63,146 nucleotides of DNA from an uncultured Christensenella sp. (GCA_949282135.1 CASDOR010000026.1:1-63146); one strand, 5' to 3'. Counted from the stretch's first letter, positions 54,186 through 63,146 are shown. The notes: generated by a model from the sequence alone, not told the origin. Numbers and translations are program-made.

Positions 54186-54542
54186 TCATCCAGTCCCTCC
54201 TTGAATATAGTCAACGCCATTAAGCATGATGTTATTGATTAATTCATTTTTTAGTTTATAAATAACTACTTTTCCCTCTCTTCTATCGGTGACAGCATCA
54301 AAATTTTTAAGAAACCTCAACTGATGACTAACTGTTGTCTGATTAATATTAAGGTACCTTGATAAATCATTTACACACATTTCACTAAGAGATAATGCTG
54401 ATAAGATTTTAAGCCTTGTTTCGTCTGCAAAAAGGCTAAAAATATCTGCAAGTTGTCGCAATATTTCACGACTTGGCATATAATACTCTAGATTTGTTAG
54501 GGTCTCATTATTTATATTTACATATTTTTGCTTGTCTAACAT
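54186..54542 (-). CDS. ArsR/SmtB-family transcriptional regulator
   Basis: This 118-residue winged helix-turn-helix protein has LADIFSLFADETRLKILSALSLSEMCVNDLSRYLNINQTTVSHQLRFLKNFDAV in its core, the typical ArsR recognition region, at about 30-85. A variant of the metal-binding ELCVCDL motif reads EMCVNDL, with only one Cys kept, so metal sensing at that site is doubtful. AAGGAG precedes the ATG. No efflux or resistance gene adjoins it; the divergent small gene at 54773 is its nearest neighbour and may be a target. A CTCATGAG palindrome lies in its upstream region near 54583. Confidence 0.88.
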   Translation of the reverse strand: MLDKQKYVNINNETLTNLEYYMPSREILRQLADIFSLFADETRLKILSALSLSEMCVNDLSRYLNINQTTVSHQLRFLKNFDAVTDRREGKVVIYKLKNELINNIMLNGVDYIQGGTG

Positions 54543-54772
54543 TTAATTCTCCTTTTTTTGTGATGTGTAGTTTTGTTTAAGCTCATGAGTCTTATAAAAA
54601 CAAAATCTCTCACATAAAGCAAACATGAAAAGTAAGCCTCTCGTCATAGTTTATGTTGTTCTCTTACTAACTTATTGTAAAACATAAAAGGGCTAACCTG
54701 TTAAGAATAAAAATGTAAATATTGTAAATTAGACTCTAAAATTGTTGTTTTATTATAAATAAGGAGGTTTTT

Positions 54773-54952
54773 ATGGACACAAACTATCTATTACTCGTTT
54801 TACTCATTTCTATTTTTACATCTGCTACCGACACAAACTTGAACACGAACACAAACTTTTTGCTCTTGTTACTTCTAGCACTAAACGGAACAAGTAGTAA
54901 CTCGTGTGGCTGTTGTCACTACAACAACTTTGGTCCAAATAGATTTTTCTAA
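54773..54952 (+). CDS. 59-residue hydrophobic protein with CGCCH motif
   Basis: The ATG is preceded by AAGGAGG with an ideal 5-base spacer, which makes this short frame convincing. The sequence is two hydrophobic Leu-rich stretches (NYLLLVLLISIFTS and NFLLLLLLALNG) separated by an Asn/Thr-rich linker, then SSNSCGCCHYNNFGPNRFF. Similar short Leu-rich, Cys/Gly-containing proteins occur in spore formers, but I cannot name a family. The three Cys and one His could bind metal, which would fit the divergent ArsR gene; that is inference. No clear SigA promoter was found. Confidence 0.7.
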   Translation: MDTNYLLLVLLISIFTSATDTNLNTNTNFLLLLLLALNGTSSNSCGCCHYNNFGPNRFF

Positions 54953-55060
54953 AATAGCCATAAAGTTAATTATAACTTTTAATGTAAAAATAAAGGAATA
55001 TTACAAGTCACTACTACTTAAACTAGTAAAAAATAACAATTAAAATATGACTATAAACTA

Positions 55061-55087
55061 AAAAAGTTATGCATCGCATAACTTTTT
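55061..55087 (-). terminator. Terminator of trpS
   Basis: Perfect 12-base arms AAAAAGTTATGC (55061-55072) and GCATAACTTTTT (55076-55087) have a 3-base loop. It overlaps the trpS stop codon by two bases and has T-runs in both directions. Confidence 0.8.
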
Positions 55088-56081
55088 AATTACTATTTGC
55101 TTGCAATACTAAACCTACTTTTTTATAAACCTTATCTAGTGTTTCTCTTGCAATCTTTCTTGCTTTATCAGCACCTATTTTCATCATTTTTTCAATATAC
55201 TCTTTATTCCCTTTAAGTTCCTTAATCTTATCTCTAATAGGTCCAATTTCCCTAATTACACTTTCAGCAGTTTCACTTTTTAATGTCCCATAATTGGAGC
55301 CCTTAAAATGCTTTTCTGCTTCTTCAATACTTATTTTATTAATGCTAGAATAAATAACGAGAAGATTTGATACCCCAGGTCTATCATCACCATACTTAAT
55401 TTCATTTAAACTATCTGTGACAGCTCTCTTAAACTTTTTTCTAATAGTATCGTCATCATCCTCAAGATAGATAACATTGTTTTCATTATCCTCAGACTTT
55501 GCCATTTTCTTTGTTGGATTTTGAAGCCCCATAATCTTTGCTCCAACTTTTGGCACAATACCTCGTGGAATTACAAAGGTCTCACCATATCTAGAATTAA
55601 ATCTAATTGCAACATCCCTACAAATCTCAACATGTTGCATTTGGTCAACTCCAACTGGCACCACATTTGTATTATAAAGCAAAATGTCGCCCGCCATGAG
55701 CATAGGATAAGCAAAAAGTCCAACTGACACAACCTTATCTTTTGCCTTATGGTCTTTAAATTGCGTCATTCTACTAGCCTCACCAAAATAAGTACAACAA
55801 TTCATAATCCATGCAAGTTCTGCATGTTCTTTAACATGAGATTGACAGTATATTATGCTCTTTTCTGGGTCTAATCCTGCTGCCAAAAAAGTAGCAAACT
55901 GAGTATAAATATTTTCCCTTAACTCCTCGCTATCCATATTTATTGTTAATGCATGAAGATCTGCCACTGCAAAAATAGAATTATAATTTTCTTGCATTTC
56001 TTTCCAGTTTTTAATCGCACCTAAATAATTACCAAGAGTTAGTTTACCCGTTGGTTTTGTTGCACTATATAAAATATCCAT
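55086..56081 (-). CDS. trpS: Tryptophanyl-tRNA synthetase
   Basis: This 331-residue class I synthetase charges tRNA-Trp. The N-terminus TKPTGKLTLGNYLGAIKNW holds the HIGH-like motif (GNYLG). ADLHALT near 42, GVDQMQHVEICRD near 143 and the KMSKS-equivalent KKMAKSEDN near 191 follow. Length matches the family. TAGGAGG lies before the ATG. It is 9 bases after the permease gene and probably cotranscribed. No T-box leader is present in front of the pair. Confidence 0.95.
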   Translation of the reverse strand: MDILYSATKPTGKLTLGNYLGAIKNWKEMQENYNSIFAVADLHALTINMDSEELRENIYTQFATFLAAGLDPEKSIIYCQSHVKEHAELAWIMNCCTYFGEASRMTQFKDHKAKDKVVSVGLFAYPMLMAGDILLYNTNVVPVGVDQMQHVEICRDVAIRFNSRYGETFVIPRGIVPKVGAKIMGLQNPTKKMAKSEDNENNVIYLEDDDDTIRKKFKRAVTDSLNEIKYGDDRPGVSNLLVIYSSINKISIEEAEKHFKGSNYGTLKSETAESVIREIGPIRDKIKELKGNKEYIEKMMKIGADKARKIARETLDKVYKKVGLVLQANSN

Positions 56082-56090
56082 TTCTGCCTC

Positions 56091-57635
56091 CTATTCACTG
56101 TCTTTTTCTATCTTTTTCTTTCTTGACCTTTTAGGTTTTTCAACTAAAATATCTTCTTTTTTATCTTCAACTTTATTTTCTGTAATGCTAACTTTATTAG
56201 CTTTTATATCTTTCCCTTTTGAAGCTACTTTTTTACTGTCATTGGCGGATTTTTCCAAGGAATCTGCCATTGTAACTTGATTTTTTAAAACTCCCAAATC
56301 TTCTTTATCTTCCTGCTCTTTTAAATTGCTACTAGCAATTTTTCTTGACTTTGTTTTTTTCTTATTCCCCTCTTGAGCAATAGAAGCTAAACTTGCTTGC
56401 CGTTGTTCCCGGCGAACCCTTTCCCGTTCAGCACTTAATTCCATTGCATATCGCATATGATTTTCCTTAAGCTCAAGATTTCCCATAACAATAACACTAA
56501 TAATGGCAACAAGTGGTGGTGCAAGAAGCATTCCAGCAATACCAAACATTGCTCCGCCTATAATAATTGACACGGTTATAAGAAGTGCACTTACCTTTAA
56601 TTTGTTTCCTGTAATAATTGGAATTAAAATATTAAATTCAATTGTAGTTATTATGATTGTAGCAAGTGCCATATAAAGAGCCATATCAACTGAATCAAAA
56701 ATTAAAGTTAGCAAAATTGATGGTATAGCACCAATATACACACCAAAGTATGGAATAAAGTTAAATAAACCAATAATAAGAGCAAGTTCCCAAGTAAAAT
56801 TAAGACCCATAATTGTATAAGTAATGCCAAGAGAAACAAACAATATTGCAAACTCAATTAGCTTACAAATAACATAATCAAAAAGAATTTTATTTGCATT
56901 TCTAGTCATAACAACCATTGAATCTGCCCTTTCTTTTTTGAAATTAGCATATACAAATCGCCTTGTAAATTTACTTATCTTCTCTTTATCTTTTAAAATA
57001 AGAATTGCAAGAATGAGACCAATAAAGAAATTGAATGCCCCAGTTACAACACTCATTGAAATTTCCATAAGTCCATCAATGTAAAATACAGTATCACGCA
57101 AAGATTCAAAGAGAGAATCAAGAACACTTCTAACACTTTCTTGATTAACTTCGGCCCCAAACCAGTTTTGAATTAAGGTACAAATATCATTTACAACATT
57201 ATTTACCATCTGGTCCCAACCATCACCACCACCAGCGGTTAACTGCTGAACAACAGAAATAATCTTAGGTATTAGTATTGAGAATAAAACTATTATAATT
57301 CCTATAATAATTAAAATTACAAGAGTAATTGAAATGGTTCTTTTAATTCCAAATTTATAAGGGCTATTCTTAAACGCATTTTTAAGTATTACATTTTCAG
57401 TAAAATCCACTAATCTATAAGAAACAAAGGCAATCACAATTCCAATAATAAGAGGTGTAATACCAGTAAGAAGGCCGTTAATTATTTGGGAAAAATAGGG
57501 ACTCAAAACATTACTTAATGCAAGAGCAATAAAGAAAGCCCAAAACATAGCAACAAAAAGCCCAAACCATTTTATTCTAAAAATGCTACCACTTTTGCTA
57601 CTATTAAATCCACCATTAAACTCATTCTTTTCCAT
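56091..57635 (-). CDS. AI-2E family membrane permease
   Basis: The product is 514 residues from the ATG at 57635. The frame extension to 57677 begins in the promoter. About eight membrane helices lie between residues 20 and 390, including LSPYFSQIINGLLTGITPLIIGIVIA, a soluble loop (about 135-200), and the conserved LALIIGLFNFIPYFGVYIGAIPSIL block near 280. This is the AI-2E/PerM family, whose members export small molecules or ions; the substrate here is unknown. The last ~110 residues are Lys-rich and cytoplasmic. No ribosome site is seen, and the -10 box ends 9 bases before the ATG, so the mRNA may be leaderless. Confidence 0.88.
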   Translation of the reverse strand: MEKNEFNGGFNSSKSGSIFRIKWFGLFVAMFWAFFIALALSNVLSPYFSQIINGLLTGITPLIIGIVIAFVSYRLVDFTENVILKNAFKNSPYKFGIKRTISITLVILIIIGIIIVLFSILIPKIISVVQQLTAGGGDGWDQMVNNVVNDICTLIQNWFGAEVNQESVRSVLDSLFESLRDTVFYIDGLMEISMSVVTGAFNFFIGLILAILILKDKEKISKFTRRFVYANFKKERADSMVVMTRNANKILFDYVICKLIEFAILFVSLGITYTIMGLNFTWELALIIGLFNFIPYFGVYIGAIPSILLTLIFDSVDMALYMALATIIITTIEFNILIPIITGNKLKVSALLITVSIIIGGAMFGIAGMLLAPPLVAIISVIVMGNLELKENHMRYAMELSAERERVRREQRQASLASIAQEGNKKKTKSRKIASSNLKEQEDKEDLGVLKNQVTMADSLEKSANDSKKVASKGKDIKANKVSITENKVEDKKEDILVEKPKRSRKKKIEKDSE

Positions 57636-57644
57636 TATAAGTTT

Positions 57645-57673
57645 ATTATATAAAATAAAATTAAATCTAGCAA
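57645..57673 (-). promoter_or_regulatory. Promoter giving a near-leaderless permease mRNA
   Basis: TTGCTA (57673-57668), 17 bases, and TATAAT (57650-57645) lie on the minus strand. Transcription would start 0-3 bases before the ATG at 57635. Confidence 0.55.
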
Positions 57674-57830
57674 ACAAAATTAGAAGTTTTAATAAAATAA
57701 CATTAAATTACTTCACACTTGTATAATACTTTTTGTTTAAAGTTAAGTATTTAATCTTAAAAAAACTTAACAATCTTAATATGTTTAAAAAAGCCAATGC
57801 TAAAAATTATTAAACTTCTCTTTTTTTACA

Positions 57831-57872
57831 CAAAAAAAACACACTTTAGGTAGTATTCCTAAAATGTGTTTT
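57831..57872 (-). terminator. Terminator of tuf
   Basis: A 15-base stem with one mismatch forms between 57836-57850 and 57858-57872 with a 7-base loop. Eight T follow on the minus strand. It lies about 26 bases after the stop codon and ends the str operon. Confidence 0.85.
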
Positions 57873-57897
57873 AATTACTTTTTAATTTATATAAGAC

Positions 57898-59100
57898 TTA
57901 TTCCAAAATCTCAGAAACAACACCTGAACCAACAGTTCTACCACCCTCACGGATAGCAAATCTTAAACCTTGTTCAATAGCAATTGGTGTTATAAGAGAA
58001 ATTGTCATCTTAACGTTATCGCCAGGCATAACCATTTCTACACCAGCCTCAAGGTCAATAGAACCTGTAACGTCAGTTGTTCTAAAATAGAACTGTGGAC
58101 GATATCCGTTAAAAAATGGAGTATGTCTTCCACCTTCTTCTTTCTTAAGAACATAAACTTGTGCTGTAAATTTCTTGTGAGGTTTTACAGAACCAGGTTT
58201 ACAAATAACTTGACCTCTCTCGATATCAGTTCTTTGAATACCACGAAGAAGAACACCGATATTATCACCTGCTTGAGCTTCATCAAGAAGTTTTCTGAAC
58301 ATCTCAACACCAGTAATAACACTTGTCTTGTCTTGTCCCATACCAAGGATTTCAACAGTGTCGCCAACTTTACAAATACCTCTTTCTACCCTACCAGTAG
58401 CAACTGTACCACGTCCTGTAATTGTAAATACGTCTTCAACAGGCATAAGGAATGGTTGATCTGTTGCTCTTGCTGGAGTAGGAATAAACTCGTCAATAGC
58501 ATTAAGAAGTTCCTCAATGCACTTACATGCAGGATCATCTGGATGACCACCTTGTGCAGCTTCAAGAGCTTTCAAAGCAGAACCTTTAATGATTGGAGTT
58601 GTATCTCCTGGGAATCCATACTCATTAAGAAGATCACGAATATCCATCTCAACAAGATCAAGAAGTTCAGGATCATCAACTTGGTCAATCTTATTCATAA
58701 ATACAACAATGTATGGAACACCAACCTGACGAGCAAGAAGAATGTGCTCTCTTGTCTGAGGCATTGGGCCATCTGTTGCAGCAACAACTAGAATTGCACC
58801 GTCCATTTGTGCAGCACCAGTAATCATGTTCTTAACATAGTCTGCGTGTCCTGGGCAGTCAACGTGTGCATAGTGTCTCTTTTCTGTTTGATATTCGACG
58901 TGTGCAGTATTAATTGTAATACCTCTTGCTCTCTCTTCTGGAGCCTTGTCGATATCCTCGTATTTCATTTTCTCAGCCCAACCCTTTGCTGCACACCACA
59001 TAGTGATAGCTGCAGTCAAAGTTGTCTTACCATGGTCAACGTGACCAATAGTACCAATATTGACGTGTGGCTTTGATCTATCAAATTTTGCTTTTGCCAT
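57898..59100 (-). CDS. tuf: Elongation factor Tu
   Basis: This 400-residue GTPase delivers aminoacyl-tRNA to the ribosome. Near the N-terminus it has [14 protein letters not shown] (P-loop, residues about 18-31), [14 protein letters not shown] (switch I, near 58), [12 protein letters not shown] (near 80) and NKID (near 135). The C-terminal beta-barrel domains end with [16 protein letters not shown]. Length is normal. Its ribosome site is AGGAGG. It follows fusA in the str operon and has two additional consensus promoters in the 159-base gap before it, as expected for its high expression. Confidence 0.98.
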   Translation of the reverse strand: MAKAKFDRSKPHVNIGTIGHVDHGKTTLTAAITMWCAAKGWAEKMKYEDIDKAPEERARGITINTAHVEYQTEKRHYAHVDCPGHADYVKNMITGAAQMDGAILVVAATDGPMPQTREHILLARQVGVPYIVVFMNKIDQVDDPELLDLVEMDIRDLLNEYGFPGDTTPIIKGSALKALEAAQGGHPDDPACKCIEELLNAIDEFIPTPARATDQPFLMPVEDVFTITGRGTVATGRVERGICKVGDTVEILGMGQDKTSVITGVEMFRKLLDEAQAGDNIGVLLRGIQRTDIERGQVICKPGSVKPHKKFTAQVYVLKKEEGGRHTPFFNGYRPQFYFRTTDVTGSIDLEAGVEMVMPGDNVKMTISLITPIAIEQGLRFAIREGGRTVGSGVVSEILE

Positions 59101-59132
59101 AATAAAAATCCTCCTAAATTTTACACGAATTA

Positions 59133-59160
59133 ATTATATTTTTGTTTTAATTAATGTCAA
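59133..59160 (-). promoter_or_regulatory. Proximal tuf promoter
   Basis: A perfect TTGACA (59160-59155) and a perfect TATAAT (59138-59133) are 16 bases apart. Confidence 0.8.
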
Positions 59161-59165
59161 GCATA

Positions 59166-59193
59166 ATTATACTTTTTAATTTTATTTTGTCAA
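59166..59193 (-). promoter_or_regulatory. Distal tuf promoter
   Basis: A second perfect TTGACA (59193-59188) and TATAAT (59171-59166) pair with a 16-base spacer lies immediately upstream of the first. Confidence 0.8.
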
Positions 59194-59259
59194 ACAAATT
59201 AACACAACATTTTTTTATTTTAAAATTAATTTGTTTTTTATCGAATTTTCGACTTAAAT

Positions 59260-61338
59260 TTAGTCTTTCTTTCTCTCTACCATAATCTTTTCGCTAATAC
59301 TCTTTGGAACTTCAGCATAATGAGAGAACTCCATATTAAATGTACCTCTACCTTGAGTTGAAGATCTAAGTGCAGTAGCATAACCAAACATTTCTGACAA
59401 TGGTACTTCAGCATTAATTATAACTGAACCCGCATTTGACTCTGTCCCCTGAAGAACACCTCTCCTACTTGTAAGTCCACCCATAACTGTACCTAGATAA
59501 TCATCAGGCATCTCAACTTGCACCTTCATTATAGGTTCAAGAAGCACAGGATCTGCCTTCTTTGCAGCTTCTCTAAATGCCATAGAACCTGCTATCTTAA
59601 ATGCCATTTCAGAAGAGTCAACATCGTGGTATGAGCCATCGAAAACTGTTGCTCTAAAGTCAACCGTTTCGTATCCAGCAAGAACACCATTTTGTTTTGC
59701 TTCCTGTATACCATTGTTAATTGCTGGAATATATTCTTTAGGAATAACACCACCAACAATCTTGTCTACAAATTCGTAACCTTTACCTGCTTCAAGTGGC
59801 TCAAGCTTAATCCAGCAGTGTCCATATTGACCATGTCCACCAGTTTGTCTGATATACTTTCCTTCTGCCTCAACAGTTTTTCTAATTGTCTCCCTATAAC
59901 TAACTTGTGGTCTACCAACGTTTACGTCAACCTTAAATTCTCGCTTAAGTCTATCAACAATAATGTCAAGGTGAAGCTCACCCATACCAGCAATAATTGT
60001 TTGCCCTGATTCAGTGTCAGTCCATGTCTTAAATGTAGGGTCTTCCTCAGCAAGTTTAATAAGTGCATTAACCATTTTTTCTTGCATTTGCTTTGTTGTA
60101 GGTTCAACAGCAATATTAATAACTGGTTCTGGGAATTCCATTTTTTCGAGTATTATTGGATGATCTGGATCGCAAAGTGTATTACCAGTTGTTGTATCTT
60201 TAAGACCAACTATTGCAACGATATCACCTGCATATGCTTCTTCCACGTCTTCTCTATGATTTGCGTGCATTCTAAGAAGTCTACCAATTCTCTCTTTAAC
60301 ATCTTTTGTTGAATTTAGAACGTATGAACCTGCTTTTAAAACACCTGAATAAATTCTAAAGTAAGTAATCTTACCTACGAATGGGTCAGTTGCAACCTTA
60401 AATGCAAGTCCTGATAAAGGAGCTTTGTCATCCGCATGTCTTGTGTCCTCTGTCTCTCCATCAAGCTTTGTCCCTTTAACATCATCAATATCAAGTGGAC
60501 TAGGCAAATAATCACAAATTGCATCAAGAAGCTTTTGTACTCCCTTATTCTTAAATGAACTACCACAAATAACAGGTGTAATTTGAAGACTTATTGTTGC
60601 CTTTCTAATTGCCCTTTTTATTTCATCAACTGTAAGCTCTTCTCCAGCAAAATATTTTTCAAGAAGTGTGTCATCTGTTTCAACAATAGCCTCAATCATC
60701 TCGCTTCTATATTTTTTTGCCTCTTCAAGCATATCATCTGGAATAGGTCCTACAACCATTTCCTTGCCAAGGTCATCTTTATAAATAACTGAGTCCATTT
60801 CAACAAGGTCAACTATTCCTCTAAAAGAATCCTCTTGACCAATTGGAAGTTGAAGAGCAACAGGGTGAGCCTTAAGTCTATCTTTCATCATCTGAATAAC
60901 TCTAAAGAAATTTGCATCATCCCTATCCATCTTATTAACATAAGCAATTCTTGGTACTTTATAGGTGTTTGCCTGTCTCCAAACAGTTTCAGATTGAGGT
61001 TGTACACCACCTCTAGCACAGAAAACTGCTACTGCCCCATCAAGAACTCTAAGACTTCTTTCAACTTCAACAGTAAAGTCAACGTGTCCTGGGGTGTCAA
61101 TAATGTTAATACAATGGTCCTTCCACATAGCAGTTGTACAAGCACTAGTAATTGTAATACCTCTTTCTTGTTCTTGTGCCATCCAGTCCATTGTTGCCGC
61201 ACCTTCGTGCACTTCGCCTATTTTATGTGTCCTTCCAGTATAAAATAGTATTCTTTCGGTAGTTGTGGTTTTTCCAGCATCAATATGCGCCATAATACCG
61301 ATATTTCTATAACTTTCTAATGGATACTTTCTTGCCAT
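59260..61338 (-). CDS. fusA: Elongation factor G
   Basis: This 692-residue translocation GTPase has [21 protein letters not shown] (P-loop, near 14-34), [11 protein letters not shown] near 60, [17 protein letters not shown] near 81 and NKMDRD near 135. Domain IV shows [12 protein letters not shown] and [21 protein letters not shown] near 500-530. Length matches canonical EF-G1. AAAGGAG precedes the ATG. It lies 25 bases after rpsG in the classical rpsL-rpsG-fusA-tuf order. Confidence 0.98.
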   Translation of the reverse strand: MARKYPLESYRNIGIMAHIDAGKTTTTERILFYTGRTHKIGEVHEGAATMDWMAQEQERGITITSACTTAMWKDHCINIIDTPGHVDFTVEVERSLRVLDGAVAVFCARGGVQPQSETVWRQANTYKVPRIAYVNKMDRDDANFFRVIQMMKDRLKAHPVALQLPIGQEDSFRGIVDLVEMDSVIYKDDLGKEMVVGPIPDDMLEEAKKYRSEMIEAIVETDDTLLEKYFAGEELTVDEIKRAIRKATISLQITPVICGSSFKNKGVQKLLDAICDYLPSPLDIDDVKGTKLDGETEDTRHADDKAPLSGLAFKVATDPFVGKITYFRIYSGVLKAGSYVLNSTKDVKERIGRLLRMHANHREDVEEAYAGDIVAIVGLKDTTTGNTLCDPDHPIILEKMEFPEPVINIAVEPTTKQMQEKMVNALIKLAEEDPTFKTWTDTESGQTIIAGMGELHLDIIVDRLKREFKVDVNVGRPQVSYRETIRKTVEAEGKYIRQTGGHGQYGHCWIKLEPLEAGKGYEFVDKIVGGVIPKEYIPAINNGIQEAKQNGVLAGYETVDFRATVFDGSYHDVDSSEMAFKIAGSMAFREAAKKADPVLLEPIMKVQVEMPDDYLGTVMGGLTSRRGVLQGTESNAGSVIINAEVPLSEMFGYATALRSSTQGRGTFNMEFSHYAEVPKSISEKIMVERKKD

Positions 61339-61363
61339 TTTTTCTCCTTTCTTTTTTTATAAA

Positions 61364-61837
61364 TTACCACTTAAAATGAGCAAATGCCTTATTTGCCTCT
61401 GCCATTCTGTGCATTTCGTCTTTCTTTTTGATAGCTCCGCCAGCATTATTATAAGCATCTATTATCTCACTTGCTAGTTTTTTGTCCATTTCCTTTTCGC
61501 CGCCACGTTTTCTAGCAAAATTTACAAGCCATCTTATTGCAAGTGTTTGTCTTCTATCTGGTCTAATTTCCATAGGTACTTGGTAAGTTGCCCCACCAAC
61601 CCTCCTTGACTTTGTCTCAAGTACTGGTTTTACATTTTCAAGTGCTTGAGTAAAAACTGTCATAGGATCAGTACCCATTCTTTCTTTAATTATATCAAAA
61701 GCGCCGTAAACTATACCAAAAGCAATTCCTTTTTTCCCATCAAGCATTACTTGATTAACAAGTTTTGTCACAACAGTAGAATTGTACATTGGGTCTGGTA
61801 ATACTTCGCGCTTTGTTGCACGATTTCTTCTAGACAT
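61364..61837 (-). CDS. rpsG: 30S ribosomal protein S7
   Basis: The 157-residue product begins [16 protein letters not shown] and contains [14 protein letters not shown] near 23 and [14 protein letters not shown] near 78. It ends [16 protein letters not shown]7 nucleates assembly of the 3' domain of 16S rRNA and can repress its own operon. A good TAAGGAGGA site lies upstream. The 144-base gap from rpsL contains a 12-pair hairpin that could be such a control site. Confidence 0.97.
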   Translation of the reverse strand: MSRRNRATKREVLPDPMYNSTVVTKLVNQVMLDGKKGIAFGIVYGAFDIIKERMGTDPMTVFTQALENVKPVLETKSRRVGGATYQVPMEIRPDRRQTLAIRWLVNFARKRGGEKEMDKKLASEIIDAYNNAGGAIKKKDEMHRMAEANKAFAHFKW

Positions 61838-61924
61838 ATTATCCTCCTTATACTTAGGTTTAATTGTAAAAATTTTTATAAATTTATCTAAAATAAAAGT
61901 TTAAACCTTTTACATTCAAAAATT

Positions 61925-61953
61925 GTCTTTATAAGCAAAAATGCTTTAAAGAC
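61925..61953 (-). promoter_or_regulatory. Hairpin in the rpsL-rpsG spacer
   Basis: GTCTTTA+AAGCA pairs with TGCTT+TAAAGAC over 12 pairs with one bulge and a TTTT loop. There is no T-run after it, so it is more likely a translational control or processing structure than a terminator. In E. coli the S12-S7 spacer is where S7 binds its mRNA; the comparison is by position only. Confidence 0.4.
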
Positions 61954-61981
61954 CATATATATTTACAAAATAATTGTTCTA

Positions 61982-62353
61982 TTACTTTGACCTTTTTGCG
62001 CCGTATTTTGAACGTGCTTGCTTACGCTTTGCAACACCGGCTGCGTCAAGTGTACCACGAATAATGTGATATCTTACACCTGGTAAATCCTTAACCTTTC
62101 CACCACGGATAAGAACAACACTGTGCTCTTGAAGATTGTGTCCTTCACCTGGGATATAGGTTGTACCTTCTTGCCCATTTGAAAGTTTTACTCTTGCAAT
62201 TTTTCTAAGAGCAGAGTTAGGCTTCTTTGGAGAAGTTGTAGTAACCGAAAGACAAACCCCTCTTTTTTGTGGGTTTTGCTCAAGAATAGGAGATTGAGAC
62301 TTTCTAGTTTGCTTTGTTCTTCCGTGCCTTACTAGCTGATTAATTGTAGGCAT
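61982..62353 (-). CDS. rpsL: 30S ribosomal protein S12
   Basis: The 123-residue product begins [12 protein letters not shown] and contains [20 protein letters not shown] near 37-56, with the Lys equivalent to the streptomycin-resistance site unmutated. [20 protein letters not shown] follows, then [16 protein letters not shown] near 88. S12 lies at the decoding centre. TTAAGGAGG precedes the ATG. It is first in the str operon. Confidence 0.98.
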   Translation of the reverse strand: MPTINQLVRHGRTKQTRKSQSPILEQNPQKRGVCLSVTTTSPKKPNSALRKIARVKLSNGQEGTTYIPGEGHNLQEHSVVLIRGGKVKDLPGVRYHIIRGTLDAAGVAKRKQARSKYGAKRSK

Positions 62354-62384
62354 AATTTCCTCCTTAATAGATTAAATAAGTTTT

Positions 62385-62415
62385 GACTCTTTAGTTGCAA
62401 CTTGCTAAAGAAGTC
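62385..62415 (-). promoter_or_regulatory. Leader hairpin upstream of rpsL
   Basis: GACTCTTTAG (62385-62394) pairs with CTAAAGAAGTC (62405-62415) with one bulge, close before the rpsL ribosome site. No T-run follows on the minus strand. It may regulate str operon expression. Further upstream, TTGACA and TATACA occur near 62430-62465 but about 23 bases apart, so the promoter is not settled. Confidence 0.4.
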
Positions 62416-62691
62416 ATAATCATAGGTATTGTATACTTAAAAAACATTAATTGTGGAATGTCAAATAATATTTTTTTTATAAAAATACCTAGATTTCAAG
62501 TGCAAATCACCTTAAGTTTTAAAAAAATAATTGCTAAAACCTAAGAAGCCGCACTAACTCAAAGAACAATTTATTTTGCGTTCCAAACAAATAAACCGGC
62601 TACATTTCGCACAAAAAAAGTTTGCACGCACATGCAACACGAATATACTATCAAAAAAAAACTTCAAAGTCAACAGTTATTTCTTATTTAA
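62416..62691. other. Non-coding region upstream of the str operon
   Basis: This AT-rich stretch contains the likely str promoter near 62430-62465 and an unexplained less AT-rich patch around 62545-62630. No frame with a ribosome site and no tRNA was seen. Confidence 0.4.
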
Positions 62692-62725
62692 CAAAAAACT
62701 TACAAGAAAATTGGTTTCTTGTAAG
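62692..62725 (-). terminator. Terminator after the HicB-like gene
   Basis: Perfect 11-base arms CTTACAAGAAA (62699-62709) and TTTCTTGTAAG (62715-62725) have a 5-base loop. Six T follow on the minus strand. Confidence 0.8.
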
Positions 62726-62791
62726 CTCTAAATCATACAAAACATACACAAATAGTAATTTAGCTTTAACAAAACCTGTTAAAGACTATTT

Positions 62792-63079
62792 TTATTCCTC
62801 TTCAAGGACTTTTTGGTTAGCTTTAACCTCAGCATCAATAAGTAGCACTATCTCACCTTTATGCTGACGAAGAGATTCAAGGTAAGTTCTAGGTTTTTCT
62901 TTTACTTCCCCATACATTTTAAGTGATAATTTACAAAAATCCTTTAAATATTTTCTAGCAACAAAAAATGCCTCCTCGACACTCTTTCCTTGACAATAAA
63001 TTCTCACATCGTCAAAAGCGACAATGTAATTATCATTATCTTCATCTCTATAAAATGTTGCTGGAAAAATAAACTCCAT
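62792..63079 (-). CDS. HicB-like antitoxin-fold protein
   Basis: This 95-residue protein has the HicB/UPF0150 pattern: FPATFYRDEDNDNYIVAFDDVRIYCQGKSVEEAFFVARKYLKDFC corresponds to the usual Y-x-A-x-F...D-x-G-x-Y-x-V-x-F-P-D...T-x-G-x-S-x-E-E-A layout. HicB proteins neutralise the HicA mRNA-cleaving toxin, but no HicA-like frame lies on either side within the window, and the gene ends in a terminator. Either hicA is absent or it lies upstream beyond 63146, although the gene has its own promoter at the edge. GGGG lies eight bases before the ATG. It could be an orphan or a regulator without a toxin. Confidence 0.75.
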   Translation of the reverse strand: MEFIFPATFYRDEDNDNYIVAFDDVRIYCQGKSVEEAFFVARKYLKDFCKLSLKMYGEVKEKPRTYLESLRQHKGEIVLLIDAEVKANQKVLEEE

Positions 63080-63115
63080 AATAATTGCCCCTAAAATTTT
63101 ACTTTTTACGTTTAC

Positions 63116-63144
63116 ATCTTATCACATAAAAAAATTTATGTAAA
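63116..63144 (-). promoter_or_regulatory. Promoter of the HicB-like gene
   Basis: TTTACA (63144-63139), 17 bases, and TAAGAT (63121-63116) lie on the minus strand. The spacer contains a partial inverted repeat ATAAA/TTTAT. Confidence 0.5.
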
Positions 63145-63146
63145 AC

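Noticed and set aside
54580..54595. CTCATGAG as the ArsR operator
   Set aside because: Only 8 bases, single copy, and the known ArsR operators are longer; noted in the gene entry only.
57970..58791. 273-codon plus-strand frame opposite tuf
   Set aside because: It is Cys/Asn/Ser-rich antisense translation of a highly conserved gene, with no ribosome site.
62430..62470. Canonical str promoter TTGACA/TATACA
   Set aside because: Both boxes are good but are separated by about 23 bases, so they are unlikely to work as a pair.

Overview
This 63 kb window is AT-rich chromosomal DNA from an endospore-forming Firmicute, probably a Clostridia-like anaerobe. The evidence is a set of sporulation and germination genes (spo0A, spoIIR, sipL, sleB, ypeB, spmA, spmB, veg), strong AGGAGG-type ribosome sites, frequent TTG and GTG starts and many U-tailed hairpin terminators. 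The species cannot be named from the sequence. No tRNA, rRNA, CRISPR array, integrase or transposase gene was seen.

Region 1 (1-21.9 kb) is a type IV secretion or conjugation locus. On the minus strand, reading right to left, lie two paralogous VirB2-like pilins, a large lipoprotein, a VirB6/TrbL-like channel protein with a long charged tail, a VirB4 ATPase whose N-terminus looks like a fused PrgI-type membrane domain, a terminator, and an unknown protein that runs off the left edge. A divergent plus-strand arm encodes the VirD4 coupling ATPase and a 2857-residue membrane-anchored surface protein. The gene set resembles the core of mycoplasma-type integrative conjugative elements. Relaxase and integrase are not in the window.

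Region 2 (22.3-38.7 kb) holds a degenerate, P-loop-less Rho relative, then spoIIR-sleB-ypeB, sipL, veg, a double zinc-ribbon protein and spo0A. Two clostridial-type proteins follow, then rsmA, tatD, spmAB, a TrmN6-like methyltransferase, ricT and holB. The order holB-ricT-yabB-like...tatD-rsmA...veg echoes the yaa/yab cluster of Bacillus subtilis, with sporulation genes inserted.

Region 3 (38.9-49.4 kb) is housekeeping: greA, a small unknown gene, and murB-whiA-dnaE-pfkA as a tight operon, preceded by a solute-binding-like protein and uvrC.

Region 4 (49.4-55.0 kb) looks accessory. A BspA-type leucine-rich-repeat surface protein (1239 aa) is flanked on one side by a GC-rich hairpin whose G.U pairs point to a minus-strand RNA. 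On the other side are AT-rich direct repeats and a 139-nt sequence that folds into an almost perfect four-way junction. An ArsR regulator and a 59-residue hydrophobic protein with a CGCCH motif follow.

Region 5 (55-63 kb) holds trpS, an AI-2E-family permease, the str operon rpsL-rpsG-fusA-tuf (tuf has two extra consensus promoters), and a HicB-like gene without a HicA partner in view.
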